DNA of 64,000 nt, taken from Brevundimonas subvibrioides ATCC 15264. GTDB taxonomy: Bacteria; Pseudomonadota; Alphaproteobacteria; Caulobacterales; Caulobacteraceae. The stretch covers positions 3,292,501-3,356,500 of the forward strand of contig NC_014375.1 of assembly GCF_000144605.1 (NCBI RefSeq), given 5' to 3'. Of the stretch, positions 1 through 11,586 are shown piece by piece. The notes beneath the pieces are model-generated. The model searched no databases. It saw nothing but the letters and a program-made list of their open reading frames with translations, and was not told the origin of the DNA. Every line of letters begins with the position of its first letter. Positions within the stretch are counted from its first letter, which is position 1. The position numbers and the translations under genes were made by a program.

Positions 1-982
1 CGCGCCCGGCCACGCCGGTCGGCGAGAAGACGGTCCGCATCTGCGCATCGCCCCGCGCCGGACCATTGAGCGCCATCGGCGTCAGCGGCGTGATCCGCCG
101 GTTGAAGGTGGAGTTCTGCACATAGCTCCAGCCCGTGGTGCCGCGCAGCACCTCGATGACGCTGACGCCGTGGCACTCGATCTCCTTGATCGCCTCGGCC
201 TCGGGCCGGGCCCCGGCGACCGTGGTCGGGCCGTTCGGGTGCAGATAGGCCGGGGTGATGTTCTCGTGGTTCATGGCCAGCAGGCCGCGCGCGCTGGAGG
301 AGTCGTCCCGCAGGCCGCTGGTGGCCCCGAGGCCGAAGAAATACAGGCCGTCGTGGTGGTCGCCGGCCCGGGTCGCGAAGCCCGTGTCCGTGCCGTTGTT
401 GGCATAGGCCGGGGTCGCGGTGTTGATCGGATCGCCGAGGCGATACAGCACGCTGACCGAATAACCCGCCGGCACCGTGACCACGTCCAGCAGGTTCTTC
501 GGGATCGCGGTGAAGCCCAGCGCCGCCGGACCGACGCTGACCGTCGTGGTGGCCGAGGTCGCCACGCCGTTGCCGCCCGATGCGCTGAACGAGAACACCA
601 GGTTGGTCGCCGTCGCCACCGACGGGGCGATGAAGGTCGCCGTGTTGCTGTTGGCGTTGGTCAGGACGACGGCAGGTCCCGATTCCTGGATCCACTGGAC
701 GCTGCTGGCCCCCGACGCCGTGCCGCTCAGGGTCACGGCCTTGCCCGAGGTGGTCGCGCCGGTGGTCCCCGCCTGCACCGTGGCGGTCGTGCCGCCGACG
801 CCGCCGCCGTTGCTGTCGTCACAGCCGGCCAAACCGAACAGGGCCGCCACCGAGGCCATCCCGCCCAGGATGCCGCGGCGAGACTGGCGCTGTTCGATGA
901 TCGACCCGAACGTCGGATTGGACGAGGTGTTCAGTTCGACATTGCCGTCGTCGTGGCTGCCGGTCAGGTGGATCTCGGACAT
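1..982 (-). CDS. phoX: PhoX-family alkaline phosphatase (DUF839), 5' part, cut by window edge
   Basis: I read this gene directly on the minus strand. It starts at an ATG at 980-982 behind a GGGGGAA ribosome binding site and runs off the left edge, so about 327 N-terminal residues are present. The N-terminus has a long n-region with a twin-arginine motif (QSRRGILGG), then a hydrophobic stretch ending LAGCDD, which suggests Tat export. A Ser/Thr/Ala-rich segment of roughly 80 residues follows, which looks like an Ig/PKD-like domain. The DUF839 part then begins, with the conserved LLAMNHEN segment. PhoX enzymes are periplasmic phosphomonoesterases induced by phosphate starvation. The Ig-like insert is not part of a minimal PhoX. 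Family call is firm; substrate is inferred. Confidence 0.85.
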   Translation of the reverse strand, partial: MSEIHLTGSHDDGNVELNTSSNPTFGSIIEQRQSRRGILGGMASVAALFGLAGCDDSNGGGVGGTTATVQAGTTGATTSGKAVTLSGTASGASSVQWIQESGPAVVLTNANSNTATFIAPSVATATNLVFSFSASGGNGVATSATTTVSVGPAALGFTAIPKNLLDVVTVPAGYSVSVLYRLGDPINTATPAYANNGTDTGFATRAGDHHDGLYFFGLGATSGLRDDSSSARGLLAMNHENITPAYLHPNGPTTVAGARPEAEAIKEIECHGVSVIEVLRGTTGWSYVQNSTFNRRITPLTPMALNGPARGDAQMRTVFSPTGVAGR

Positions 983-1107
983 GGCTTTTCCCCCAATGAG
1001 TGTCTGGGGGTTATCGGTATCGACGGTCCTTGAGAGTCGCGTGTCCGATTTCCGACCGTTTCATGGGAAGTGGGAGACGGATCGGAGACGCCCGTTCCGC
1101 GCCCGGA

Positions 1108-1779
1108 TCAATCGTCGGACAGGCAGGCCTCAACGCAGGCCCCGGCCAGCACCTCGGCGGAATCCACCAGCGGCACGGACACGTCGGATGCGTCCAGCAA
1201 CAGCGGCACCTCCGTGCACCCGGCGATGATCGCGTCGGCCCCGGCCACGGTCAGCGCCTGCGCCAGCCGCGCCATCTCCGCCCGGTTCGCGGCCCCCGTG
1301 TCGCCCCGCTTCACGCCATAGACGCAGGCCATGAAGGCCTCCCGGTCCCCGCCCTGCAGCAGGACGGGTTTGATCCCCTCCGCCTCCAGCGCGGGGCGGT
1401 ACAGCGCCTCGCCTCCCGGCGTCGCCAGGATGCCGACCGCGCGCGCGTCATGCCCCCCCACCGCCGCGACCGTCGCCGCGATCATGTCGATGAAGGGCAG
1501 GCCCGCCGCCACGATCCCGGCCTTCTGCGCATGGGCGGTGTTGCACGGCATGGCCAGCACCTGTGCCCCCGCCGCCTTCAGCCGCAGCGCCATGGCCGCC
1601 AGCTCCGCCTCCGCCTCGCCCGGCCGCGTGTTCCGGTCCGGCACCTGCGGGTTCATGTCCATGACGACCCGGATGTGATCGGCATCGCCCCTGGCCGGCG
1701 TCAGCGCCTGGACCCGCGCCAGGAACGCCACCGTCGCCGCCGGCCCCATGCCGCCGAGGACTCCCAGGATCTTGCTCAT
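1108..1779 (-). CDS. Aspartate/glutamate racemase family protein
   Basis: A 223-residue cytosolic protein with the Asp/Glu racemase fold. It begins with the family signature GVLGGMGPAAT. Both catalytic cysteines are visible: C79 in MPCNTAH and C188 in AGCTE. These enzymes interconvert L- and D-aspartate (or glutamate, or related acids) by a two-base mechanism without a cofactor. Length is normal for aspartate racemase (about 220-240). It stands alone, divergent from the histidine kinase that follows across a 280-bp gap. The exact substrate cannot be read from the sequence. Aspartate racemase is more likely than MurI because the N-terminus is GGMGP. Confidence 0.85.
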   Translation of the reverse strand: MSKILGVLGGMGPAATVAFLARVQALTPARGDADHIRVVMDMNPQVPDRNTRPGEAEAELAAMALRLKAAGAQVLAMPCNTAHAQKAGIVAAGLPFIDMIAATVAAVGGHDARAVGILATPGGEALYRPALEAEGIKPVLLQGGDREAFMACVYGVKRGDTGAANRAEMARLAQALTVAGADAIIAGCTEVPLLLDASDVSVPLVDSAEVLAGACVEACLSDD

Positions 1780-2061
1780 GCGCTCGCTCTCCGTGGCCCT
1801 GAAGGGCCCTCAGTACCCTCTTAGCCCGCAGGCTGCGCTTAGCGGACTCGCCCTTGGTCCGCCATGACATCCCCTCGCGCAACGCTTCCAAACTGCGCAC
1901 CAAAGTTTGCTGGGAGGCGGCAAGTTATCAGCGGTCACATCGATCGCAGGGTCTTCCTGCGCTTATTCATAGACGGGCATCGCCATAGGTTAAACTACTG
2001 AGTGTCTGTGTAACGACGGTTTAAGTGCTCCTCCTTAAGCTCAGCTTCTGGTGAGGGTTCT

Positions 2062-4146
2062 ATGTCCAATAAATCAGCGCTGACACGGGCGCGCCTGGTT
2101 CGTATTCTCCTGCTCGCGCTGGTCGCGGTTGCTAGCGTGATGCTGCTGGTGGGTGGAATGGTGGCCTATTCCGCCTCCGTTCTCGACAAGATCAGCGCGC
2201 GGAACCAGGTCAGGCTGACCGAGCGCCGTGTCGAGCGAAGCCTCGAAAAACTGCGTGAGGATGCGACGTCCGCGAGCGTCTGGAACGAGGCCTACGAGAT
2301 GACCTCGGCCGCCGATCTGGACTGGATGCAGGTCAACTTCGGCGACTATTTCGCAGACTACATGAACCACGAAGTGACCCTCGCTCTCAGTGGTACGGGC
2401 GACCCCATCTTCGCTTCCCGTGGAAGCGAGCCCGTTCCGCCCGACGCGGAACAGGACTTCCTCCAGGCCGTCCGCCCCCTGGTCGACGAGATAAGAGGAA
2501 GCGCGACTTATCGACAGTCCGAGCGAGGCAGAGCATCCTTCGGGCTGGATGCGGTCAGCACGCGCGAGGCTGTCGTCCTCGTCGGACCCGACCCATACTT
2601 CGTCACCGTGTCCAGTGTGGTTCCGGAAGATGCTGCGCACGACCACCCGGGCAATGCGGATCCGATCGTCATATCGGGCCGGTCTGTCCGGGGTTTCGTC
2701 GAGACGTTGGCCACCGATCTCATGCTATCCAACCCTCGTTTGCTGCCGGCTGACGCGCGCCATGGGCAAGCGCGGCTGCCGCTTCACGCCGCCGACGGAA
2801 AGGTCGTCGGCGTCATCGGCTGGACCCCGGATAGACCGGGTGCCGCGTTGCTTGTTGATGCCGTGCCCATGCTGGCGGCGCTGGTCACCCTCTTGCTGGC
2901 GTCGGTCGCTTTTGGCGGGATGCGGGTTTACCGCCTGTTGCGCGATCTTGCCCACAACGAAGCGGTTCTGGACCGCACCCTGGCGGAGGCGGAAACCGCC
3001 AATGCGGCAAAGTCCCAATTCCTCGCCAATATGAGCCACGAGCTGAGGACACCGTTGAACGGCATCATCGCCATGACGGAGCTTCTGCGGGACCACCAGA
3101 CGGATTCACGTGGGCGCGAGATGGCGGCCACGATCATCTCGTCGGGTCACACGCTCGAGTATGTGGTGAACGACATTCTGGATGTCGCAAAGATCGAGGC
3201 GGGACTTCTGCAGTTTGAAGCTGCGCCGTTCGATCTGGACGACTTGCTGAAGGCAGCCACTCAGCTTCACGGCGCGGCTGCAGCCGCAAAGGGCATCACA
3301 CTCCGATTGACGATCCACGATGACGCTTCAGGTGTCTATCGCGGCGATCGGACGCGTGTATCTCAGGTCATCTCCAACCTGATCAGCAATGCTGTAAAGT
3401 TCACGGAAACCGGCGGGGTCCAGGTCACCGCCCGCCGGCATGGGGACCGGGAGCTATGTCTGTCGGTCAGCGATACGGGCGTCGGCTTTGACCGGGCAAC
3501 GGCCGCCCGGCTATTCCAGAGGTTCGAGCAGGCGGACGTGTCTGTCAGCCGTCGATATGGTGGCACCGGACTTGGGCTCGCGATCTGCGCATCCTTGACA
3601 GAGATCATGGGAGGCCGGGTCACGGTGCGATCGGTGCCGGGGAAGGGCTCGACCTTCTTCGCCCATCTGGCCTTGCCGAGGATCGGCAACGCCGAGGTCG
3701 TTGCGTCGGAGCCGGCGGCAGCCTGTCCTGAGGGCGAAGCCCGCTCGCTTCGGGTGCTTTATGCGGACGATCACGCCGTCAATCGTCAGGTCGTGGCGAT
3801 GATCCTCGAACCTCTCGGCATCGACCTGACCCTCGTCGAGAACGGGCGTGAAGCCGTTGATATCTTGACCGTGTCCGCCTTCGACATCGTCTTGATGGAC
3901 GTTCAGATGCCAGAGATGGATGGCCTGACGGCAACCCGCCTGCTGCGGACTCATGAAGCTACGCATGGGCTGGTGCGCACGCCGGTCATCTCGTTGACCG
4001 CCAATGCCATGCCGGACGACGTCGAGCGAAGTCTGGCAGCCGGTGCCGATCTTCATCTTCCCAAGCCGATCCGACCAGCCCAGCTTCTCGAAGCGATCAA
4101 CCGGGTTCTCGCCCCATCCCACCACCACGCCGTGGAAGCCGCCTGA
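2062..4146 (+). CDS. Hybrid sensor histidine kinase with CHASE4-like periplasmic domain and C-terminal receiver
   Basis: A 694-residue membrane sensor. Transmembrane segments lie near residues 11-35 and 272-292. Between them is a periplasmic domain resembling CHASE4 (SVWNEAYEMT, WMQVNFGDYF). The kinase core follows: HisKA with phospho-acceptor H326 in MSHELRTPLNGI, then HATPase with GTGLGLAI. A receiver domain near residues 560-690 has the phospho-acceptor Asp at about 613 (VLMDVQMPEMDG). This is a phosphorelay hybrid kinase, so its output should pass through a separate Hpt protein, which is not seen here. A TorF-type porin starts 6 bases after its stop, so the two are probably co-transcribed. 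The ligand is unknown. The upstream 280 bp probably carries its promoter. Confidence 0.9.
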   Translation: MSNKSALTRARLVRILLLALVAVASVMLLVGGMVAYSASVLDKISARNQVRLTERRVERSLEKLREDATSASVWNEAYEMTSAADLDWMQVNFGDYFADYMNHEVTLALSGTGDPIFASRGSEPVPPDAEQDFLQAVRPLVDEIRGSATYRQSERGRASFGLDAVSTREAVVLVGPDPYFVTVSSVVPEDAAHDHPGNADPIVISGRSVRGFVETLATDLMLSNPRLLPADARHGQARLPLHAADGKVVGVIGWTPDRPGAALLVDAVPMLAALVTLLLASVAFGGMRVYRLLRDLAHNEAVLDRTLAEAETANAAKSQFLANMSHELRTPLNGIIAMTELLRDHQTDSRGREMAATIISSGHTLEYVVNDILDVAKIEAGLLQFEAAPFDLDDLLKAATQLHGAAAAAKGITLRLTIHDDASGVYRGDRTRVSQVISNLISNAVKFTETGGVQVTARRHGDRELCLSVSDTGVGFDRATAARLFQRFEQADVSVSRRYGGTGLGLAICASLTEIMGGRVTVRSVPGKGSTFFAHLALPRIGNAEVVASEPAAACPEGEARSLRVLYADDHAVNRQVVAMILEPLGIDLTLVENGREAVDILTVSAFDIVLMDVQMPEMDGLTATRLLRTHEATHGLVRTPVISLTANAMPDDVERSLAAGADLHLPKPIRPAQLLEAINRVLAPSHHHAVEAA

Positions 4147-4152
4147 GACCCC

Positions 4153-4833
4153 ATGAAAAAATCCATCTTTGTCGTCCTGGGCGTCTTGTGTTTCGCCTGT
4201 CCGGCCTGGGCGCAGACCTCCGACTGGTCGCTGACCGGCACGGTGGGTATCGTCAGCGACTATCGATACCGCGGCTATTCGCTCTCCGATGAACGACCGG
4301 CGCTTCAGGGCGGGCTGACCGCGAGCCATGCTTCCGGCTTCTATGGAGACGCCTTTGTCTCCACGATCGATGAGTACGGTGTCGGTCTGGACGGTGACGG
4401 GGCCGAGGTGGAAATCACAGGAACGCTGGGCTGGGCAGGCCAGGTGAGTGGGTTCGATGTCGATGTCGCAGCCAGTGCCTACCGCTACCCGGACGGAGAT
4501 GACGTGAACTACGTCGAGTTCCCGGTGCAGATCGGCCGAACTTATGAGTCGCTCGGCTGGGCTATCGGCGTGGCCTTGGCTCCTGCCCAGGCCGCTTTGG
4601 GCAACGAGGAGAGCCGCTATGGCTGGTCGTCGCTGACCTACGCGCCCGCGTCCTGGCCGGTGTCGCTGAGAGGCAGCCTCGGGTATGAGGACGGCGCATT
4701 CGCGCCTGATGGAAAGACAGACTGGTCGGTTGGCATCGCCCGAGACCTGGGGCGGGTGAGCGTCGATCTGTCCTGGATCGACAGCGATGCCGAAAATGGC
4801 GTGGCCGTGGCGTCCGTGTTCGTCAACTTCTAG
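4153..4833 (+). CDS. TorF-family putative outer-membrane porin
   Basis: A 226-residue secreted protein. A typical signal peptide (MKKSIF, hydrophobic core, cleavage after CPAWA) is followed by a beta-rich sequence with the TorF-family start (GTVGIVSDYRYRGYSLSD) and a C-terminus ending in aromatic/hydrophobic strands (VASVFVNF), as in outer-membrane barrels. TorF proteins (gram-negative putative porins, about 220-250 residues) are assigned to the outer membrane; substrates are poorly known. It lies 6 bases behind the hybrid histidine kinase, which suggests that the kinase and porin respond to a shared signal. A second, diverged TorF protein sits in the kdp locus at 37849-38616. Confidence 0.8.
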   Translation: MKKSIFVVLGVLCFACPAWAQTSDWSLTGTVGIVSDYRYRGYSLSDERPALQGGLTASHASGFYGDAFVSTIDEYGVGLDGDGAEVEITGTLGWAGQVSGFDVDVAASAYRYPDGDDVNYVEFPVQIGRTYESLGWAIGVALAPAQAALGNEESRYGWSSLTYAPASWPVSLRGSLGYEDGAFAPDGKTDWSVGIARDLGRVSVDLSWIDSDAENGVAVASVFVNF

Positions 4834-5087
4834 GCGGGAGATTGGGGGAGCCTCACAGGCTGGCGCGCGTGTGCACCCTCACACGGACCCATTCAAATCC
4901 ATCGGCGCCCCTCTCAAGCTCGCCCGGGGTTGGAAAGGGGATGGTCGGAGCCCTTCTGGCCCGCGCCCCCACCACAACTGCGAGCCACGAGGCCGGCATG
5001 ATCATCACACACGGGCTGGCGGAACAGACCGGCTGAATTTGAGCATCGGGCTTGTCCCCTCCCCCCCATGCGCGCAAGGGCAGGCGG

Positions 5088-6620
5088 ATGAGCGCGACCG
5101 AAAGGCCCTATTCCGAGCTGGAGTACACCTCCGGCTATTACCACGAGCTCGGCCCGGCGCATCTGGCCTTCTGCGCCCTCGTCGCCGGGATCGACCGGCC
5201 CGCGCCGGCCCGGCCGATCTACCTTGAGCTCGGTATGGGTCAGGGCGTCTCGCTGGCGGCGCATGCGGCGGCCAGTGACGGGGAGTTCTGGGGCGTCGAC
5301 CTCAATCCCGCCCACGTCGCCAACGCCCGCGCCCTGGCCGAGGCCGTCTCCACGCCCCTGACCCTGGTCGAGGGGGCCTTCGCCGACTTCGCCGCGCGAG
5401 ACGATCTTCCGCTGTTCGACGTCATCACCCTGCACGGCGTCTGGAGCTGGGTTTCGGACGCCAGCCGCCGGTCGATCGTGGAGATCCTGCGCGACCGGCT
5501 GGCCCCGGGCGGTGTGGTCTATCTGAGCTACAACTGCCAGCCGGGCTGGGCCTCGCGCGGTCCGATCCGCCACCTGATGAAGCTGGGTCATGGGGCCAGC
5601 GCCCCGGGCGATCCCGAAGTGCGGGTCCAATCCGCTCTGGCCTTCGCCGAGGAGGTCGCCGCCGCCGACGGCCGCTTCTTCGCCGAGAACCGGCCGGCGG
5701 CCAGCCATCTGGCCTCCCTGCGCAAGACCACGCCGCAGTATCTCGGCCACGAGTATCTGAACGCCGACTGGCACATCCCCTGGTTCTCCGATGTGGCGGA
5801 GGCGATGGCCGAAGCGGACCTGACGTTCGCGGTGTCCGCCCGCCTGCTGGACCGCGTCAACGTCCTCCAGCTGCCACCGGCCGGGGTGGCCCTGATGGAT
5901 CGCGAGAAGGACCCGGTCCTGCGCGAGTCGATCCGCGACTTCCTGGTCAACCAGCAGTTCCGCCCCGACGTCTTCGCCCGCCCGGCGCCGCGGCTGTCGG
6001 ACGCGGAACGGACGGCGCGGTTCGAGGCCCAGGCCTTCGTCCTCGTCTGTGGCCTGGACGAGATCGATTTCCAGCTGACCGGCGCCCAGGGCGAGATGGT
6101 CCTGCCCGAGGCAACCTACCGTCCGATCGCCCTCGCCCTGGCGGCCGACGGCTTCGTCGCGAAGACGGGGGCCGCCGTCATGGCGGCGCCCGGCGTGTCG
6201 CCGCTCCGGCGCACCGACGTGATCGCGGCCCTGATCAATCTGGTGGGGATGGGCGTCGTGCGACCGGCCCAGGCCGTCCCGCCGGGAGCCCGGGCCCGGT
6301 GCGAGGCCTACAACCGCCTGGTGCTCGACCGCGCCCTGACCGGACCGCATCTGATGCATCTGGCCTCCCCCGTGACGGGCGGGGGCGTCCTGACCCCCCG
6401 GTCGGCCCAGCTGTTCCTGCGCGCCTGGATCGACGGCGATCGCGCGACCGAGGCCATCGCCCGGTCGGTCTGGGCGGTCTTCCGCACGACCGGGGAGCGC
6501 GCTGTCCGGAAGGGCGAGACCCTGATGTCGGAAGACGACAACCTCGCCGCGCTCGGCGACATGGCCCGGCGGTTCCTCGACCAGACCGTGCCCCTGTTCC
6601 GCGCCCTGGCGATCGTCTGA
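5088..6620 (+). CDS. Class I SAM-dependent methyltransferase with methyltransferase regulatory domain
   Basis: A 510-residue protein. The start at 5088 (MSATERPYSE) follows a purine-rich AAGGGCAGGCGG and is preferred over an in-frame start 12 codons upstream. The N-terminal half is a Rossmann methyltransferase with motif I ELGMGQG and the acidic residue of motif II in FWGVDLNP. The middle matches the methyltransferase regulatory domain family (around residues 200-300, with FLVNQQFRPDVF). The C-terminal third is helical, as in proteins of this family that often sit beside surface-polysaccharide or secretion genes. No such neighbours occur here. The methylated substrate is unknown. A 254-bp gap precedes it. 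Confidence 0.8.
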   Translation: MSATERPYSELEYTSGYYHELGPAHLAFCALVAGIDRPAPARPIYLELGMGQGVSLAAHAAASDGEFWGVDLNPAHVANARALAEAVSTPLTLVEGAFADFAARDDLPLFDVITLHGVWSWVSDASRRSIVEILRDRLAPGGVVYLSYNCQPGWASRGPIRHLMKLGHGASAPGDPEVRVQSALAFAEEVAAADGRFFAENRPAASHLASLRKTTPQYLGHEYLNADWHIPWFSDVAEAMAEADLTFAVSARLLDRVNVLQLPPAGVALMDREKDPVLRESIRDFLVNQQFRPDVFARPAPRLSDAERTARFEAQAFVLVCGLDEIDFQLTGAQGEMVLPEATYRPIALALAADGFVAKTGAAVMAAPGVSPLRRTDVIAALINLVGMGVVRPAQAVPPGARARCEAYNRLVLDRALTGPHLMHLASPVTGGGVLTPRSAQLFLRAWIDGDRATEAIARSVWAVFRTTGERAVRKGETLMSEDDNLAALGDMARRFLDQTVPLFRALAIV

Positions 6621-6630
6621 ACCCGGACCC

Positions 6631-6873
6631 TCAGCCCCCGCCGGCGCGACGGATGCGATAGGGGCCGGTGCGGGCGGTCAGGGGTCGCCCTTTCCAGCTC
6701 AGCCGGATCAGTCCGTCCGCCAGCATCGCATCGACCGCGGCGTGGATCTGCGGCATCGCCTCGCGCCAGTCGCCGCCCGGCCCCGCCACCGCCCGCGCCG
6801 CCTCGCTGGGACAGACCGTCGCCCCCTCGGCCCGGGCGGCCAGCAGCGCCAGCGTGGCCTCGCGAGGCGTCAC
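6631..6873 (-). CDS. DUF3253 domain protein
   Basis: An 80-residue protein that corresponds in full to the DUF3253 family. Visible conserved parts are CPSEAARA near the N-terminus, GGDWREAMP in the middle and GPYRIRR at the end. The predicted fold is a small winged-helix-like domain. The function of DUF3253 is not established. It starts with GTG at 6873. That GTG overlaps the TGA stop of the upstream D-cysteine desulfhydrase gene (GTGA), so its translation is coupled to that gene. Confidence 0.8.
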   Translation of the reverse strand: MTPREATLALLAARAEGATVCPSEAARAVAGPGGDWREAMPQIHAAVDAMLADGLIRLSWKGRPLTARTGPYRIRRAGGG

Positions 6874-7871
6874 CCGAACATCGCATCCAGTTCCCCCTGG
6901 TAGCCGAACAGCCCCTGCGCCCCGCCGGTGTGCAGGAACACCACCCGCTCGCCCTCGAACCGGCCGGCCTTCGCCAGGGCGATCAGCCCCTTCATCGCCT
7001 TGCCGGTGTAGACCGGGTCCAGCACGATCCCGTCGGTCCGCGCCGCCAGCACCAGGGCGTCCACCACCGCCTGGTCGATCAGGCCGTAGCCCGCGCCGAC
7101 ATAGTCGCAGTCGGCCACCACCATGGCGTCCTTCACCCGGTCGGCATGGCCCAGCAGCATCGCGGTCTCGCGGGCCAGCTTCAGCACATTGGCTTCCTGC
7201 TTCTCCTTCGGGGCCCGCACCCCGATGCCCAGCACCGGGATGTCGGCCCCCAGCACGGCCAGACCGGCGACCAGACCCGCATGCGTCCCCGCGCTGCCCG
7301 TGGCCGTCACGATCCGGTCGATGGCCAGGTCCAGTTCGTCGGCCTGCACCACGATCTCGCGCGCGCAGTCGACATAGCCCAGCGCCCCGATCGCGTTCGA
7401 CCCGCCGCCCGGGATGACATAGGGCCGCCCGCCGCGCGCCCGGACCTCATCCGCCGTCTTCTCCAGCTCGGCCGGCATGTCCGATCCTCCGGGCACGGAG
7501 CGGATCGTCGCCCCGAACAGCCGGTCCATCAGGACGTTGCCGTTGTGGACATAGTCGGTGGCCTTGGACCCCGTCCGCTCCTCCAGGATGACCTGGCACT
7601 TCAGGCCCGTCGCCGCCGCCGCCGCCGCCGTCTGGCGCACGTGGTTGGACTGGACCGCCCCCTGGGTGACCAGGGTGTCGGCGTCCTGCTCGAAGGCGTC
7701 GCCCAGCAGGAACTCCAGCTTCCGCGTCTTGTTGCCGCCGCCCGCCAGGCCGGTGCAGTCGTCCCGCTTGATCCACAGATCGATGCCGAGCGCCTCGGAC
7801 AGCCGGGGCAGGGGCTCCAGCGGCGTGGGCAGGTGCGCCAGGCGCAGGCGGGGAAAGCGGGCGAGGTGCAT
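6870..7871 (-). CDS. dcyD: D-cysteine desulfhydrase / ACC deaminase family PLP enzyme
   Basis: A 333-residue fold-type II PLP enzyme. The PLP lysine lies in [13 protein letters not shown]. The substrate-binding segment [13 protein letters not shown] and the glycine-rich phosphate loop [10 protein letters not shown] are present. D-cysteine desulfhydrase converts D-cysteine to pyruvate, sulfide and ammonia. The related 1-aminocyclopropane-1-carboxylate deaminases cannot be excluded by eye, but the N-terminus ([12 protein letters not shown]) and length fit DcyD better. Its stop overlaps the GTG start of the DUF3253 gene by four bases. Confidence 0.85.
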   Translation of the reverse strand: MHLARFPRLRLAHLPTPLEPLPRLSEALGIDLWIKRDDCTGLAGGGNKTRKLEFLLGDAFEQDADTLVTQGAVQSNHVRQTAAAAAATGLKCQVILEERTGSKATDYVHNGNVLMDRLFGATIRSVPGGSDMPAELEKTADEVRARGGRPYVIPGGGSNAIGALGYVDCAREIVVQADELDLAIDRIVTATGSAGTHAGLVAGLAVLGADIPVLGIGVRAPKEKQEANVLKLARETAMLLGHADRVKDAMVVADCDYVGAGYGLIDQAVVDALVLAARTDGIVLDPVYTGKAMKGLIALAKAGRFEGERVVFLHTGGAQGLFGYQGELDAMFG

Positions 7872-7935
7872 GGGCAGGGCCTTGTTCGGTTCGGCCCCGT
7901 TCGTATCACCGCGCCGGGATCGGCGCGACCCGCCT

Positions 7936-10576
<2,641 letters not shown>

Positions 10577-10583
10577 GGCGGTT

Positions 10584-11519
10584 CTACCCCCCCACAACCT
10601 TGAACATCGTCCTCATGAGGATGGAGATCGCCCGGTGTCGCGGTCGCATCGCCGATAGGTCATGCTCACCTCGGAACGCCTCGTCCCTTAGTTCATCGCT
10701 CGTCAGGTAAGTCGGTGAAACGGATTTTCTTTCTGTCGATGCGAGCAATCCTTGCTGGACTAACTGCCCAACAATCGCTTTCGCCGCTTCTTCCGAAGAG
10801 GATTCGTCTGCACTTTGTATAAATCTCGAAATCGCTCTGGTGAAATCTTCTAGTCTAACTTCTTCACTGTAGAGTGCATGATCTTTATTCATAAAGGAAA
10901 GCAAGGCGCGAATACCAGATCCCGTCAGCATCTGACGAGATCGTTCCTTTTCAGACTGTTCGGCAAGATGAGATACGTAACCGGTAACTATCGCAATTAC
11001 GGAAAGCGCCGCAAACCCAAGATTCAGGCCACCAATATCAAGTCCGGCGAATTGCCCCAACGACCTCACAGGGTCCTGTAGTGCAACAATGGCTCCTGAT
11101 AGGACACCAGCACCAATGAGGCCAAATTTTGCTCTATGGTATGGCTGACTTGACGATGCTTCGAGACGTAATCGCGCAGACTCCACGTCTCTTTTGACGT
11201 CAACTTGGGCTTGTCGTTCACGAGAGAGACGAGACTCCTCAACCATCGAACGAACCATCTCAGTGTTTGCTTTAACCAGAGCGTTCGAATATTTTGGAAC
11301 GGTCACGGCTCTAGTTTCGGCCATCGACTGCAGTTGAGAGAGCAAAGCGTCACACGCATGATACCTCTTCTCTCGCGCGGCACTTGGAAACCGCCCGCCG
11401 GTTTTGTCTGGATGGAGCGCATTTCGCTCTTCGCGCAATCGCTTGACGACCGAACGGCGCGGGGCCTTCGGGTCAAGGTTTAGCAGTGCCCGAGCTTCAC
11501 CAAGCGCCGTGTCTAACAT
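10584..11519 (-). CDS. J-domain-like membrane protein of unknown function
   Basis: A 311-residue protein from the ATG at 11519, with GGGGGA just upstream; a TTG five codons earlier is an alternative. The N-terminal 65 residues look like a DnaJ J-domain with an intact HPD (H36-P37-D38 in ALHPDKTGG). A charged, probably coiled-coil stretch follows (about 85-122), then two hydrophobic segments (about 132-147 and 165-184) typical of a membrane hairpin, and a helical cytosolic C-terminus. I do not recognise the full family. A J-domain would recruit an Hsp70. The GC content is far below the flanks (23 of 60 bases in 10801-10860). It lies 67 bases after the nuclease-like gene on the same strand. Confidence 0.7.
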   Translation of the reverse strand: MLDTALGEARALLNLDPKAPRRSVVKRLREERNALHPDKTGGRFPSAAREKRYHACDALLSQLQSMAETRAVTVPKYSNALVKANTEMVRSMVEESRLSRERQAQVDVKRDVESARLRLEASSSQPYHRAKFGLIGAGVLSGAIVALQDPVRSLGQFAGLDIGGLNLGFAALSVIAIVTGYVSHLAEQSEKERSRQMLTGSGIRALLSFMNKDHALYSEEVRLEDFTRAISRFIQSADESSSEEAAKAIVGQLVQQGLLASTERKSVSPTYLTSDELRDEAFRGEHDLSAMRPRHRAISILMRTMFKVVGG

Positions 11520-11586
11520 GCGTCCCCCATCCAAGCCTGCAGCCGTCGAGCGGTTTCAACATACGCAACATGGTGAGGATCGGGCA

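Noticed and set aside
477..1229. Plus-strand frames over the first kilobase
   Set aside because: The minus strand reads as PhoX with a Tat leader; the plus frames cross its start and the racemase 3' end.
4914..6359. Open frame of 481 codons on the minus strand
   Set aside because: Antisense to the methyltransferase, which has clear SAM motifs.
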